NCBI RefSeq assembly: GCF_016008875.1
Contig: NZ_JADTQG010000004.1
Span: 1 to 64,000, forward strand
Direction: 5' to 3'
DNA length: 64,000 nt
Origin: Ectopseudomonas mendocina
GTDB taxonomy: Bacteria; Pseudomonadota; Gammaproteobacteria; Pseudomonadales; Pseudomonadaceae
Below are positions 21,800-30,330 of this stretch, in pieces. The notes under the pieces are model-generated. The model was given only the letters and a program-made list of their open reading frames with translations, did no database searches and had not been told where the DNA came from. Made by a program: the position numbers and the translations under genes. Numbering within the stretch: the stretch's first letter is position 1; the number at the start of each line of letters is the position of its first letter.

Positions 21800-22536
21800 G
21801 ACTGTGGCGCCTCGGCCGGATCGCCCGCACCGCTACGGTTCTGCACCGGCAGATCAGGCAGGCGTAGTAGGCGACGCAGCTCGCCATAGCGACGATGCTG
21901 CAGGCGCAGCTCCACCGCACGCGGCAGTTCGGTAAGCAGGCCATCGCCGGTCGCATTGGCCGGGGGCCAGTCGGGCTGCCACTGCCCGTCCTTGTCCAGG
22001 TAGCGCAGGCTCAGCGACTCGACGCCATCAAGCGCCTGCTGGATTTGCGGTGCGCTGTCCTGCGCGCGGTCCAGCACACGCCAATAACGCCGCTGCCATT
22101 GCTCGCCACTGAGCTGCCAGCGCACACGCTGCACCTCGGCTCGCGACTGGCCGAGCGGGTTGCGCCAGCCAGCACGGCTCAGCTCCAGCGCCGTGGCATC
22201 GGCCAGATCGCTGTGCAATGCCGGCTGGGCATCACCGAAGGCATCGCGAATTGGCCGCACCGTCACCTGGCGCAGATCGCGCTCGAAGGCTGACAGCGCA
22301 CGGGTCAACTCACGCAACTGGCGCTCGTGCTCACGGGTGACGGCATCGGCGCTGAGTACGCTGTCGAGCATGCGGTAGGTGGCCAGCCCAAGCAGGGCGA
22401 AGATGGCGATAGCGATCAGCAGCTCCAGCAGGGTGAAGCCGCGCTGACGTGATTTTGTAGGAGCGAGCTCTGCTCGCGAACCCGCATCCATGCCATTTCG
22501 CGAGCAGAGCTCGCTCCAACAGGGCAGACGAATCAC
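21796..22536 (-). CDS. gspJ: type II secretion minor pseudopilin GspJ (XcpW), leader extended by a REP
   Basis: This is a 246-residue minor pseudopilin. Prepilin peptidase should cut after Gly33 in SRQRG/FTLLELLIAIAIFALLG, with Glu at mature position 5. The likely start is GTG at 22536, which forms a GTGA overlap with the gspI stop, like the other ATGA overlaps in this operon. An ATG at 22491 is the alternative. The leader is 33 residues instead of the usual 6-10, because an in-frame REP palindrome (22455-22518) encodes CWSELCSRNG...GSRAELAPT. The mature protein looks complete. Whether the long leader slows processing is unknown. Confidence 0.9.
   Translation of the reverse strand: MIRLPCWSELCSRNGMDAGSRAELAPTKSRQRGFTLLELLIAIAIFALLGLATYRMLDSVLSADAVTREHERQLRELTRALSAFERDLRQVTVRPIRDAFGDAQPALHSDLADATALELSRAGWRNPLGQSRAEVQRVRWQLSGEQWQRRYWRVLDRAQDSAPQIQQALDGVESLSLRYLDKDGQWQPDWPPANATGDGLLTELPRAVELRLQHRRYGELRRLLRLPDLPVQNRSGAGDPAEAPQS
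22455..22518. repeat. REP palindrome inside the gspJ leader codons
   Basis: TGTAGGAGCGAGCTCTGCTC, then GCGAA, faces TTCGCGAGCAGAGCTCGCTC followed by C. The arms are almost perfect complements around a 16-base spacer. The same 25-base arm occurs at 23426-23450 (gspH leader) and three times in 29770-30315. It lies wholly inside the open frame of gspJ, before the prepilin cleavage site. Confidence 0.93.
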
Positions 22537-22919
22537 TGCGGCGCCCCCAGAAACCCGCTGAGGCTGACCAGTGCCCGCTCACGCAGATCACCACGAGCAC
22601 CCCGCTCTTCAGCGGCGACCCAAAGCGTCACACGGCGCATGGCCGGCTCGCTGGTCGCCTGGATCTCGCTCTGCCAGAGCCAGCGACGCCCGGCGAACGC
22701 CACCTGGCCCTGGTCGCGGCCATCGGCCGGTGGCGTGTCGGCCAGCTGCAACTCGGTCAGGCGATTGTCGGCCACCCACATGGCCAGGGTCTTGTCTTCC
22801 AGCTGAGCGGCCGTACGTACGCTACGCGCACTGGCAGTCAGCACGCTGGCGGCGACCAGGGCGAAGATGGCCAGCGCCACCAGCACCTCGAGCAGCGTAA
22901 AACCGCGCGCGCCCTTCAT
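22533..22919 (-). CDS. gspI: type II secretion minor pseudopilin GspI (XcpV)
   Basis: This 128-residue minor pseudopilin nucleates the pseudopilus tip with GspJ and GspK. The short leader MKGARG precedes FTLLEVLVALAIFALVAASV, with Glu at mature position 5. The frame is open far upstream, but ATG 22919 overlaps the gspH stop (ATGA) and gives the family leader. It ends ALVSLSGFLGAPQ. Unlike its neighbours gspH and gspJ, its leader has normal length and no repeat. Confidence 0.94.
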   Translation of the reverse strand: MKGARGFTLLEVLVALAIFALVAASVLTASARSVRTAAQLEDKTLAMWVADNRLTELQLADTPPADGRDQGQVAFAGRRWLWQSEIQATSEPAMRRVTLWVAAEERGARGDLRERALVSLSGFLGAPQ

Positions 22920-23509
22920 CCAGCGCGCCCCACACCCAGCTCCTCGACACGCGGCAGGCCAAAGCCGTCGCTGGACAATTGCAGGCGCAAGCCATTGCGC
23001 CGCCGTTCGCCCAGACGCAGGCGAAACGGGGTCAGCTCGCCGCTGGAGAGAATCAGCAGCTGCGGCGCGCCCGTACTGCTCGTTGCCGGCAGAGCGAGCG
23101 CCTCGCCCTCGACCTCGAACGCCAACTCGGCCCACTCCGGCAAGCGATGGGCCTGGCTATCGAGCGCCTGCCACTCGGCGCGCAGCGGGTCGTAACGCAT
23201 CACCCGGTAGCCCTCACGGGTGAAGCTCAGGCCGTATTCGCGGTTGTCCAGCACCGCTTCGTCGACCAGCACGCCGATCAGCCCGCTGAGCCGCTCGGCC
23301 TCGCTACGCAACTCGCGCGACGGCCCGGCGATGCCGGTGCTGAACATCGCCAGGCCGATCAGGCTGCCGAGGATGACCAGCACCACCAGCAGCTCGATGA
23401 GGGTGAAACCGCGCTGACCAAGGTTTGTAGGAGCGAGCTCTGCTCGCGAACATGGGCGTTGTCGAACGCTTCGCTCGCGACACTCACTCCTACAGGCGAA
23501 CGGCGACAT
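22916..23509 (-). CDS. gspH: type II secretion minor pseudopilin GspH (XcpU), leader extended by a REP
   Basis: This is a 197-residue minor pseudopilin. The cleavage site is LGQRG/FTLIELLVVLVILGSLIG, after residue 34. The leader contains CRSECRERSVRQRPC and SRAELAPT, encoded by a REP-like inverted repeat (23425-23494). No alternative ATG lies between the repeat and the cleavage site, so the repeat must be translated. The start ATG at 23509 is 7 bases after the gspG stop. The mature domain looks complete. The REP here has different inner sequence from the one in gspJ. Confidence 0.9.
   Translation of the reverse strand: MSPFACRSECRERSVRQRPCSRAELAPTNLGQRGFTLIELLVVLVILGSLIGLAMFSTGIAGPSRELRSEAERLSGLIGVLVDEAVLDNREYGLSFTREGYRVMRYDPLRAEWQALDSQAHRLPEWAELAFEVEGEALALPATSSTGAPQLLILSSGELTPFRLRLGERRRNGLRLQLSSDGFGLPRVEELGVGRAG
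23425..23494. repeat. REP palindrome inside the gspH leader codons
   Basis: TTGTAGGAGCGAGCTCTGCT, then CGCGAA, faces a more diverged arm TTCGCTCGCGACACTCACTC followed by CTACA. It is read in the same frame as the gspJ copy, giving the shared peptide SRAELAPT just before the pilin signature. Confidence 0.9.
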
Positions 23510-23516
23510 GATCGGG

Positions 23517-23942
23517 TCAGAGATCCCAGTTGCCGATATCGGCGTTCAAGTCGCTGCCGCCCTGCTTGCCGTCAGCGCCGAGCGAGTAGAGATCGAAGGC
23601 ACCCTTGGTGCCAGGCGCCAGGTATTGATAGGGATTGCCCCAAGGGTCGATCGGTAGGCGCTTGAGGTAGCCGTCCTTGTTCCAGTTCTTCGCCGGCGGG
23701 TTGCCGCTCGGCCTGTTCACCAGCGCCTCCAGCCCCTGCTGGGTGCTGGGGTAGTTGTGGTTGTCGAGCTTGTACATGTCCAGCGCCGCACCGATGGCGC
23801 GGATGTCGTTCTGCGCGGCGGTGACCTTGGCCTGATCCGGCCGGCTCATCACCTGCGGCACTACCAGTGCGGCGAGAATCCCGAGAATCACCACCACCAC
23901 CATGATTTCGATAAGCGTGAAACCTGTCTGAGCTTTTCTCAC
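23517..23942 (-). CDS. gspG: type II secretion major pseudopilin GspG (XcpT)
   Basis: This 141-residue major pseudopilin polymerises into the periplasmic pseudopilus. The leader MRKAQTG is cut before FTLIEIMVVVVILGILAALV, with Glu at mature position 5. Typical GspG segments follow: DQAKVTAAQNDIRAIGAALD, YPSTQQGLEALV, and the C-terminal calcium-site loop FDLYSLGADGKQGGSDLNADI. Spacing is 3 bases to gspF and 7 to gspH. Length and sequence are normal. Confidence 0.97.
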   Translation of the reverse strand: MRKAQTGFTLIEIMVVVVILGILAALVVPQVMSRPDQAKVTAAQNDIRAIGAALDMYKLDNHNYPSTQQGLEALVNRPSGNPPAKNWNKDGYLKRLPIDPWGNPYQYLAPGTKGAFDLYSLGADGKQGGSDLNADIGNWDL

Positions 23943-23945
23943 CTG

Positions 23946-25163
23946 CTACCCCACCATTTGGTTCAACGAAAGAATCGGCAGCAGGATGGCCAGCACGATC
24001 ACCAGCACCACTGCCCCCATGAAAACCAGCATGAACGGCTCGAACAATCCGACCAGCAAGGCGATCTGCGCGCTGAGGTCGTTTTCCTGGTTCTTCGCCG
24101 TGCGCGCCAACATCTGATCCAGCTCGCCGGAGCGTTCTCCGCTGGCGATCATGTGCAGCATCATCGGCGGAAACTGCCCCGTGGCCTCCAGCGACCGAGT
24201 CAGGCTGCCGCCCTCGCGCACTTTCTGCGCGGCCACCAGCACCTCGCCACGAATCACCCGGTTGCCGATCACCTCGCCGGCAATAGCCAGCGCCTCCACC
24301 AGCGGCACGCCGCTACGAGTGAGAATGGCCAGGGTCGAGGCAAAACGCGCGCAATCGGTGGCGCGGCCCAGCCGCCCGATCAGCGGCAGGCGCAGCAGCA
24401 AGCGGTGCCAGCGCAGGCGGAAGGCCTCGTCACGCAGCGCTGCGCGCAAGGCGATCACCGCCAATATCAGCGCGACCAGCGCAACCAGCCCCCAGGCCTT
24501 GACCCAGTCACTCAGGGCGATCAGCCCCCGGGTCAGCGCTGGCAATGTCTGCCCGGAATCGACGAACACCTTGACCACATCCGGCACCACATAACCGAGC
24601 AGGAAGCCGACGATCAGCAACGAGGCGCACATCAGGATCACTGGATAAAGCAGTGCAAGCTGTACCTTCTGCCGCGACTGCTGGCGCTGCTCGGTGTAAT
24701 CGGCCAACTGTTCCAGCACCGGGCCAAGGTGCCCGGCGTGCTCACCCGCCGCCACGGTGGCGCGGTACAGCTCGGGGAAGGCGGCCGGGAATTCCTTGAG
24801 GCTGCCGGCCAGGCTGTGCCCTTCCAGCACGCGGGCACGCACCGCCAGCAACATGCCCTGGATACGCGAACTGGTGGATTGAGCGGCAGCGGCGCGCAGT
24901 GCCTCCTCGATGGGCAGCGCCGCCTGGATCAGCGTCGCCAATTGGCGGGTGACCAGAGCCAGATCGCGCGCCGACAGACCCCGAGCAAAACCCAGGCGCG
25001 CTCCGCCACTGCCCTGCTCGCGGCTGCGCGTGGCCTTGACCTCCAGCGGCGCCAACTGGCGCTCGCGCAACAGTTGGCGCACCTGACGTGCGCTGTCGGC
25101 CTCCAGCACGCCCTTCTGCTGGCGGCCGCGCCCATCCAGGGCGATGTATTCAAAGGCGGCCAT
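23946..25163 (-). CDS. gspF: type II secretion inner-membrane platform protein GspF (XcpS)
   Basis: This 405-residue polytopic protein is the centre of the assembly platform. It starts MAAFEYIALDGRGRQQKGVLEAD, the family opening; the open frame to 25214 is not conserved sequence. It has two repeated T2SF domains (about 70-195 and 275-395), with FTRQL-like RDLALVTRQLATLIQAALP and CARFASTLAILTRSGVPLVEAL. Three hydrophobic spans are present, including LALLYPVILMCASLLIVGFLL and the C-terminal FMLVFMGAVVLVIVLAILLPI. Confidence 0.95.
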   Translation of the reverse strand: MAAFEYIALDGRGRQQKGVLEADSARQVRQLLRERQLAPLEVKATRSREQGSGGARLGFARGLSARDLALVTRQLATLIQAALPIEEALRAAAAQSTSSRIQGMLLAVRARVLEGHSLAGSLKEFPAAFPELYRATVAAGEHAGHLGPVLEQLADYTEQRQQSRQKVQLALLYPVILMCASLLIVGFLLGYVVPDVVKVFVDSGQTLPALTRGLIALSDWVKAWGLVALVALILAVIALRAALRDEAFRLRWHRLLLRLPLIGRLGRATDCARFASTLAILTRSGVPLVEALAIAGEVIGNRVIRGEVLVAAQKVREGGSLTRSLEATGQFPPMMLHMIASGERSGELDQMLARTAKNQENDLSAQIALLVGLFEPFMLVFMGAVVLVIVLAILLPILSLNQMVG

Positions 25164-25272
25164 GGCTAGCTCGTATATCCGTTGAACGTGACCAAATCGA
25201 CCGTGGGCCGCCAATTCGCGGTCAAGACCGCTCCCACAGAGGGCATCGCAGACGCAAAACCGGTGATCCTCA

Positions 25273-26760
25273 TCATTCTTCCCGCGTCACGCGCAGCACT
25301 TCCTCGACCGTGGTCACCCCCTCCAGCACCTTGCGCCGGCCATCGTCACGGATGCTCGGCCCCAAAGTGCGGGCATGACGAGTCATGTCCTGCTCGGAAG
25401 CGCGGCTGTGCACCAGAGTGCGCATGGTTTCGTCGAACACCACCAGCTCGTAGATGCCGGTACGCCCGCGATAGCCCTGTTGATGGCAATGGGCGCAGCC
25501 GCGGGCGTGATACAGGGTCGGCGGCGGGCTGGCCGGCACACCGAGCAACGCGCATTCGGCCGCGTCGGCCGGGTAAGGTTCCTTGCACGCCGGGCACAGC
25601 ACCCGCACCAGACGCTGGGCCAGTACGCCCAGCAAGGAGGACGACAGCAGGAAGGGCTCCACGCCCATGTCCACCAGGCGGGTAATGGCACCGATGGCAC
25701 TGTTGGTATGCAGGGTCGACAGCACCAGATGGCCGGTCAGCGAGGCCTGCACGGCGATCTCGGCGGTCTCCTTGTCACGAATCTCGCCGACCATCACTAC
25801 GTCCGGGTCCTGGCGCAGGATGGCGCGCAGGCCACGGGCGAAGGTCATGTCCACCTTGGTGTTGACCTGGGTCTGGCCGATCCCTTCGAGGTGGTATTCG
25901 ATGGGGTCTTCGACGGTAAGAATGTTGCGCGTGTGATCATTGAGGCTGACCAGGCTGGCGTACAGTGTGGTGGTCTTGCCCGAACCGGTGGGGCCGGTGA
26001 CCAGCAGAATGCCGTGCGGCTTGCGCACGGTGTCTTCCATCAGCGCACGATCCTCGGCACGCATACCCAGGTGCTGCAACGACAGGCGCCCAGCCTGTTT
26101 GTCGAGCAATCGCAGCACCACCCGCTCGCCATTGGCCGAGGGTAGCGTCGACACACGAATGTCCACCTCGCGCCCGCCCACCTTGAGCGAGATGCGCCCA
26201 TCCTGCGGCACGCGCTTCTCGGCGATATCCAGGCGCGCCATGACCTTCACCCGTGACACCAGCAAGGCGGCCAGCTCACGCTTGGGTTCGAGCACCTCGC
26301 GCAGGATGCCGTCGACGCGAAAGCGCACGACAAGACGTTTCTCGAAGGTTTCCAGGTGAATGTCGGAAGCGTTTTCCTTGATCGCCTCGCCGAGAATGGC
26401 GTTGATCAGGCGGATGATCGGCGCATCGTCTTCCTGCTCCAGCAGGTCTTCGGTTTCCGGCACCTGATCGGCCAGTGAGGCCAGGTCGAAGCTACCGCCG
26501 ATATCCTCGGCCAGTTGCATGGAAGCGGAGTCATGCTGATAGGCCACGCCCAGCGCCTGGGCGAACGCCTGGGTATCGAGCACCTGCAGCGGTAGACGGC
26601 GCCCGGCAAAACGCTGCGCTTCGGCCAATGCGACCAGGTCGCAGCCGGCGCGATGAGCCAGGCTGGCGCAGCCGTCATGCATGACGAACACCACGCCATG
26701 ACGCTTGGCGAAGCTGAAGGGCAGGCGGCGCAGCGGAGTTTCGAGCAACGAAGCGTTCAT
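25273..26760 (-). CDS. gspE: type II secretion ATPase GspE (XcpR)
   Basis: This 495-residue cytoplasmic hexameric ATPase drives pseudopilus assembly. It has an N-terminal domain that docks on GspL (about 1-110), then an N2 domain with [20 protein letters not shown]. Walker A is GPTGSGKT (256-263), the Asp box TVEDPIEY, and Walker [14 protein letters not shown], with the His box [12 protein letters not shown] zinc-binding tetracysteine motif is formed by CPAC (389-392) and CAHC (422-425). It is the first gene of the leftward gspE-M operon. A 109-base gap to gspF holds a REP-type motif near 25199-25240. Confidence 0.96.
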   Translation of the reverse strand: MNASLLETPLRRLPFSFAKRHGVVFVMHDGCASLAHRAGCDLVALAEAQRFAGRRLPLQVLDTQAFAQALGVAYQHDSASMQLAEDIGGSFDLASLADQVPETEDLLEQEDDAPIIRLINAILGEAIKENASDIHLETFEKRLVVRFRVDGILREVLEPKRELAALLVSRVKVMARLDIAEKRVPQDGRISLKVGGREVDIRVSTLPSANGERVVLRLLDKQAGRLSLQHLGMRAEDRALMEDTVRKPHGILLVTGPTGSGKTTTLYASLVSLNDHTRNILTVEDPIEYHLEGIGQTQVNTKVDMTFARGLRAILRQDPDVVMVGEIRDKETAEIAVQASLTGHLVLSTLHTNSAIGAITRLVDMGVEPFLLSSSLLGVLAQRLVRVLCPACKEPYPADAAECALLGVPASPPPTLYHARGCAHCHQQGYRGRTGIYELVVFDETMRTLVHSRASEQDMTRHARTLGPSIRDDGRRKVLEGVTTVEEVLRVTREE

Positions 26761-26997
26761 GCGTGACCTTAGAGCAGAACCTTGTCCCGGTAGTACAGCC
26801 TAATCTGACTGCCTGGCCCAATGGGCCACCTCTGAGACGGTCTTCTTGTATGTTTTATTCGATTATCTTTAGCACATTGCCTGGAACTGCACACCCAACC
26901 TATTCTGAGGATGCCAAGCTTGCCCAGGCTGCTATGATCAGCGCGCGACGCCCCGGACCATAAAAAGAATTAAATCGTCGTTTGCGGAGTAACGCCT
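26761..26997. promoter_or_regulatory. divergent promoter region gspE / gspC with a 15-bp palindrome
   Basis: This 237-base gap must hold the promoters of both T2SS operons. The palindrome TGGCCCA-A-TGGGCCA (26814-26828) lies 54 bases upstream of gspE and could be an operator. The stretch 26845-26885 is unusually AT-rich for this window and is the best place for promoter elements. I could not fix -10/-35 boxes with confidence. Confidence 0.45.
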
Positions 26998-27639
26998 TTG
27001 CCCATCCCGGCCCTTTCCCAGCGCCTCAAGGACAATGCCCCAAGCCTGATCGGCATGCTCGTGCTGATCGCCCTGAGCGTCAGCCTGGCCTGGCAGAGCG
27101 CCGAATTGCTGCGCCTGGTGCGCGCCCCCGATCAGCCGCCCACTGCTCAGAGCGCACCCACACCCGAACAACGCGCCCAGGCGCCCATCGCCCAGCTGTT
27201 CGGTACACCGCGCCAGGTCGACGGCGGCCCGCCACCGGCCACCAACCTGCAACTGACCCTGCTCGGCAGCTTCGTTCACAGTGACCCGCAGCGCTCCAGC
27301 GCGCTGATCCAGCGCCACGGCCAGAGCGCGCAGCGCTATAGCGTCGGCATGGATGTGGACAGCGGCGTGCGCCTGGACGCCGTGTATGCCGACCGCGTCG
27401 AGTTGCTGCGCAACGGCCGCCGTGAAAGCCTCACCTTCCCGCGCCAGCAAAGCGGCCAGTACAGCTATACGCCACCGGTCGAAACCAGCCCCGACGACTC
27501 GCTGCAACAGCTCGATCAACTCGACCAGGACAACCTCGAACAACTGCGCCAGCGCATGCAAGAGCTGCGCGAACAGATGGAAGCCTCTGGCACCGCGCCT
27601 GAGGAAACGCCCGCCGAACAGCCCATGGAAAGCGACTGA
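26998..27639 (+). CDS. gspC: type II secretion protein GspC (XcpP)
   Basis: This 213-residue inner-membrane protein links the platform to the secretin. There is a short cytoplasmic N-terminus, one span (about 17-35, LIGMLVLIALSVSLAW), and the homology region that binds GspD (IAQLFGTPRQVDGGPPPATNLQLTLLGSFVHSD). The C-terminus has a coiled coil (SLQQLDQLDQDNLEQLRQRM) instead of a PDZ domain, as in Pseudomonas XcpP. The start codon is TTG at 26998, supported by GGAG 8 bases before it; no ATG is available near. It is followed by gspD after 4 bases. Confidence 0.92.
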   Translation: MPIPALSQRLKDNAPSLIGMLVLIALSVSLAWQSAELLRLVRAPDQPPTAQSAPTPEQRAQAPIAQLFGTPRQVDGGPPPATNLQLTLLGSFVHSDPQRSSALIQRHGQSAQRYSVGMDVDSGVRLDAVYADRVELLRNGRRESLTFPRQQSGQYSYTPPVETSPDDSLQQLDQLDQDNLEQLRQRMQELREQMEASGTAPEETPAEQPMESD

Positions 27640-27643
27640 CCCG

Positions 27644-29587
27644 ATGCATGTTCTCCGAAGCCGACTGACCCTTGCCCTCCTCGCCGCCGGCCTGGCCACT
27701 GCTCCCCTGCCCCTGCTCGCGCAGATCGAACAGGTTCCGGCCAGTGCCAATCAGCAGGAGGAAAGCTGGACCATCAACCTCAAAGGCGCCGACATTCGCG
27801 AATTCATCGACCAGATCGCCAGCATCACCGGGCAGACCTTCGTCGTCGATCCGCGCGTAAAGGGCCAGGTCAATGTGGTATCGAGCACGCCGCTGGGGCT
27901 GTCCGAGGTCTATCAGCTGTTCCTCTCGGTGATGGCCACCCATGGCTTCAGCGTGCTGACCCAGGGCGACCAGGCGCGCATCGTGCCCAACGCCGAAGCC
28001 AAGGCCGAAGCCGATGCCGGCCGCCCGGCGCCGGATCGCCTGGAAACCCGGCTGATTCAGGTGCAGCACGCACCGGTGGCCGAGCTGATCCCGCTGATCC
28101 GCCCGCTGGTGCCGCAGTATGGCCACCTGGCCGCCGTCACCTCGTCCAATGCGCTGATCATCAGCGACCGCAGCGCCAACATCGCACGCATCGAAGACCT
28201 GATGCGCCAGCTCGACCAAAGCGGCGCACAGGACTTCAGCGTGGTTACCCTGCAGCACGCCTGGGTGATGGACGCCGCCGAGGTGCTAAACGCCTCCGTC
28301 GCCCGCGGCCAGGCCAAGGGCACCAGCGCCACGCAGGTGGTGGCCGATGCCCGCACCAACCGCCTGATTCTGCTCGGCCCACCGGAGGCGCGCAGCAAAC
28401 TGGCCGACCTCGCCCGTTCGCTGGACAGCCCCAGCAGCCGCTCGGCCAATACGCGAGTGATTCGCCTGCGCCATAACGACGCCAAATCCCTGGCCGAAAC
28501 CCTCGGGGAAATCTCCGAAGGGCTTAAGACTCAGGAAGGCAGCGAAACTACCGGTCGACAGTCGAATATACTCATCCGCGCCGACGAGAGCCTCAACGCC
28601 CTGGTGCTGCTGGCCGAGCCCGACCTGGTCGCGACCCTCGAGGACATCGTGCGTCAGCTTGACGTGCCGCGCGCGCAGGTAATGGTCGAGGCCGCCATCG
28701 TCGAGGTCTCCGGCGACATCACCGATGCCCTCGGCGTGCAGTGGGCGGTGGACGCCCGCGGCCGGACAGGTGGCCTGGGCGGGGTGAATTTCGGCGGTAC
28801 CGGCCTGTCGGTCGGCACCGTGCTGCAGATTCTGCAGAGCGGCGAGATACCGGAAAACACCACCCTGCCCGACGGTGCCATCATCGGTATCGGCAGTGAC
28901 AGTTTCGGCGCACTGATCACAGCGCTGTCGGCCAACAGCAAGAGCAACCTGCTGTCCACGCCTAGCCTGCTGACCCTGGACAACCAGAAGGCAGAGATTC
29001 TGGTGGGGCAAAACGTACCCTTCCAGACCGGCTCCTACACCACCGATGCCTCGGGCGCCGGCAACCCCTTTACCACCATCGAGCGCAAGGACATCGGCGT
29101 GACCCTCAAGGTCACCCCGCATATCAACGAAGGCGCCACCCTTCGCCTGGAGATCGAGCAGGAAATCTCCTCTATCGCCCCCAGCACCGGGCTCAACGCC
29201 CAGGCGGTCGACCTGGTGACCAACAAGCGCTCGATCAAGAGCACCATCCTCGCCGACGACGGCCAGGTGATCGTGCTCGGCGGCCTGATTCAGGATGACG
29301 TCACCCAGGCCATTTCCAAGGTGCCGCTGCTGGGCGATATCCCTCTGCTCGGCGGTCTGTTCCGCTCGACTCGCGACTCGCACATCAAGCGCAACCTGAT
29401 GGTCTTCCTGCGGCCCACGGTAGTGCGTGATGGCGCCGGCCTGGCGGCGCTTTCCGGCAAGAAGTACAGCGATATCCGCATCATCGGCAGTGGCGGTAGG
29501 GATGATGGCCGCCCAAGCATCCTGCCCAGCCAGCCGAGCCAGCTGTTCGATGGTCAGGGCGTCCCGGCGGTGGATTTGCGGCGGTAG
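27644..29587 (+). CDS. gspD: type II secretion outer-membrane secretin GspD (XcpQ)
   Basis: This 647-residue protein forms the multimeric outer-membrane channel. The signal peptide is MHVLRSRLTLALLAAGLATA and onward, cut near residue 27. The N0 domain (INLKGADIREFIDQIASITG) is followed by N1-N3 repeats (VIRLRHNDAKSLAETLGEIS). The C-terminal secretin domain (about 390-600) has NLLSTPSLLTLDNQKAEILV and VPLLGDIPLLGGLFRS. A C-terminal tail may bind a pilotin. The frame is open upstream into gspC, but ATG 27644 gives the signal peptide. Confidence 0.96.
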   Translation: MHVLRSRLTLALLAAGLATAPLPLLAQIEQVPASANQQEESWTINLKGADIREFIDQIASITGQTFVVDPRVKGQVNVVSSTPLGLSEVYQLFLSVMATHGFSVLTQGDQARIVPNAEAKAEADAGRPAPDRLETRLIQVQHAPVAELIPLIRPLVPQYGHLAAVTSSNALIISDRSANIARIEDLMRQLDQSGAQDFSVVTLQHAWVMDAAEVLNASVARGQAKGTSATQVVADARTNRLILLGPPEARSKLADLARSLDSPSSRSANTRVIRLRHNDAKSLAETLGEISEGLKTQEGSETTGRQSNILIRADESLNALVLLAEPDLVATLEDIVRQLDVPRAQVMVEAAIVEVSGDITDALGVQWAVDARGRTGGLGGVNFGGTGLSVGTVLQILQSGEIPENTTLPDGAIIGIGSDSFGALITALSANSKSNLLSTPSLLTLDNQKAEILVGQNVPFQTGSYTTDASGAGNPFTTIERKDIGVTLKVTPHINEGATLRLEIEQEISSIAPSTGLNAQAVDLVTNKRSIKSTILADDGQVIVLGGLIQDDVTQAISKVPLLGDIPLLGGLFRSTRDSHIKRNLMVFLRPTVVRDGAGLAALSGKKYSDIRIIGSGGRDDGRPSILPSQPSQLFDGQGVPAVDLRR

Positions 29588-30330
29588 GGAGCGAGTGAAT
29601 CGTCGGGCAGGTGCAACCCGCCACGGCAGCTATGGCGGGTTGCACCCGCCCTACGTATCGGATCTTGGAGCGCCACGGACCGTGGGAGGCGCTTTAGCGG
29701 CGACGCTCTCGGCGGCGATCGCGGCTAAAGCCGCTCCTACAAGGCAGTCAGCGGCTGGTCGCTGTTCTTCTGTAAGAGCGAGCTCTGCTCGCGAAAAGCG
29801 CTTCGCGAGCAGAGCTCGCTCCTACACAACACACCCTGATCAACCCAGTAGGGCGGGTGAAACCCGCCAGAACGGCGATGGCGCGTTGCGCACGCCCTAC
29901 GTATCGGATCTTGGGGCGCCACGGACCGTGGAAGGCGCTTTAGCGGCGACAAGCTCTACAGCAATCGCGGCTAAAGCCGCTCCTATAAGGCAGTCAGCGG
30001 CTGGGCGCTGTTCTTCTGTAGGAGCGAGCTTTGCTCGCGAAAAGCGCTTCGCGAGCAGAGCTCGCTCCTACACAACACCCCCTGATCAATCCAGTAGGGC
30101 GGGTGAAACCCGCCACAATGGCGATGGCGCGTTGCGCACGCCCTACGTATCGGATCTTGGAGCGCCACGGACCGTGGGAGGCGCTTCAGCGGCGACGCTC
30201 TCAGCGGCGATCGCGGCTAAAGCCGCTCCTACAAGGCAGTCAGCAGCTGGTCGCTGTTCTTCTGTAGGAGCGAGCTCTGCTCGCGAAAAGCGCTTCGCGA
30301 GCAAAGCTCGCTCCTACGACAGGGGTTTGA
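29588..30330. repeat. three tandem copies of a 246-bp REP-containing unit
   Basis: The core CTACGTATCGGATCTTGG occurs at 29651, 29897 and 30143, exactly 246 bases apart each time. Each unit holds a GCGCCACGGACCGTGGGAGGC-type stretch, a GCGGCTAAAGCCGCTCCTA motif, and a perfect REP palindrome (GAGCGAGCTCTGCTCGCGAA facing TTCGCGAGCAGAGCTCGCTC). Copies differ by scattered substitutions. The unit also contains GGGCGGGTGAAACCCGCCA. Open frames through it are built from the repeat itself and are not supported as genes. It separates gspD from the convergent amidase gene. Confidence 0.93.

Noticed and set aside
29651..30162. Possible CRISPR array because of regularly spaced repeats
   Set aside because: The unit is 246 bases and repeats over its whole length; there are no unique spacers and no cas genes.
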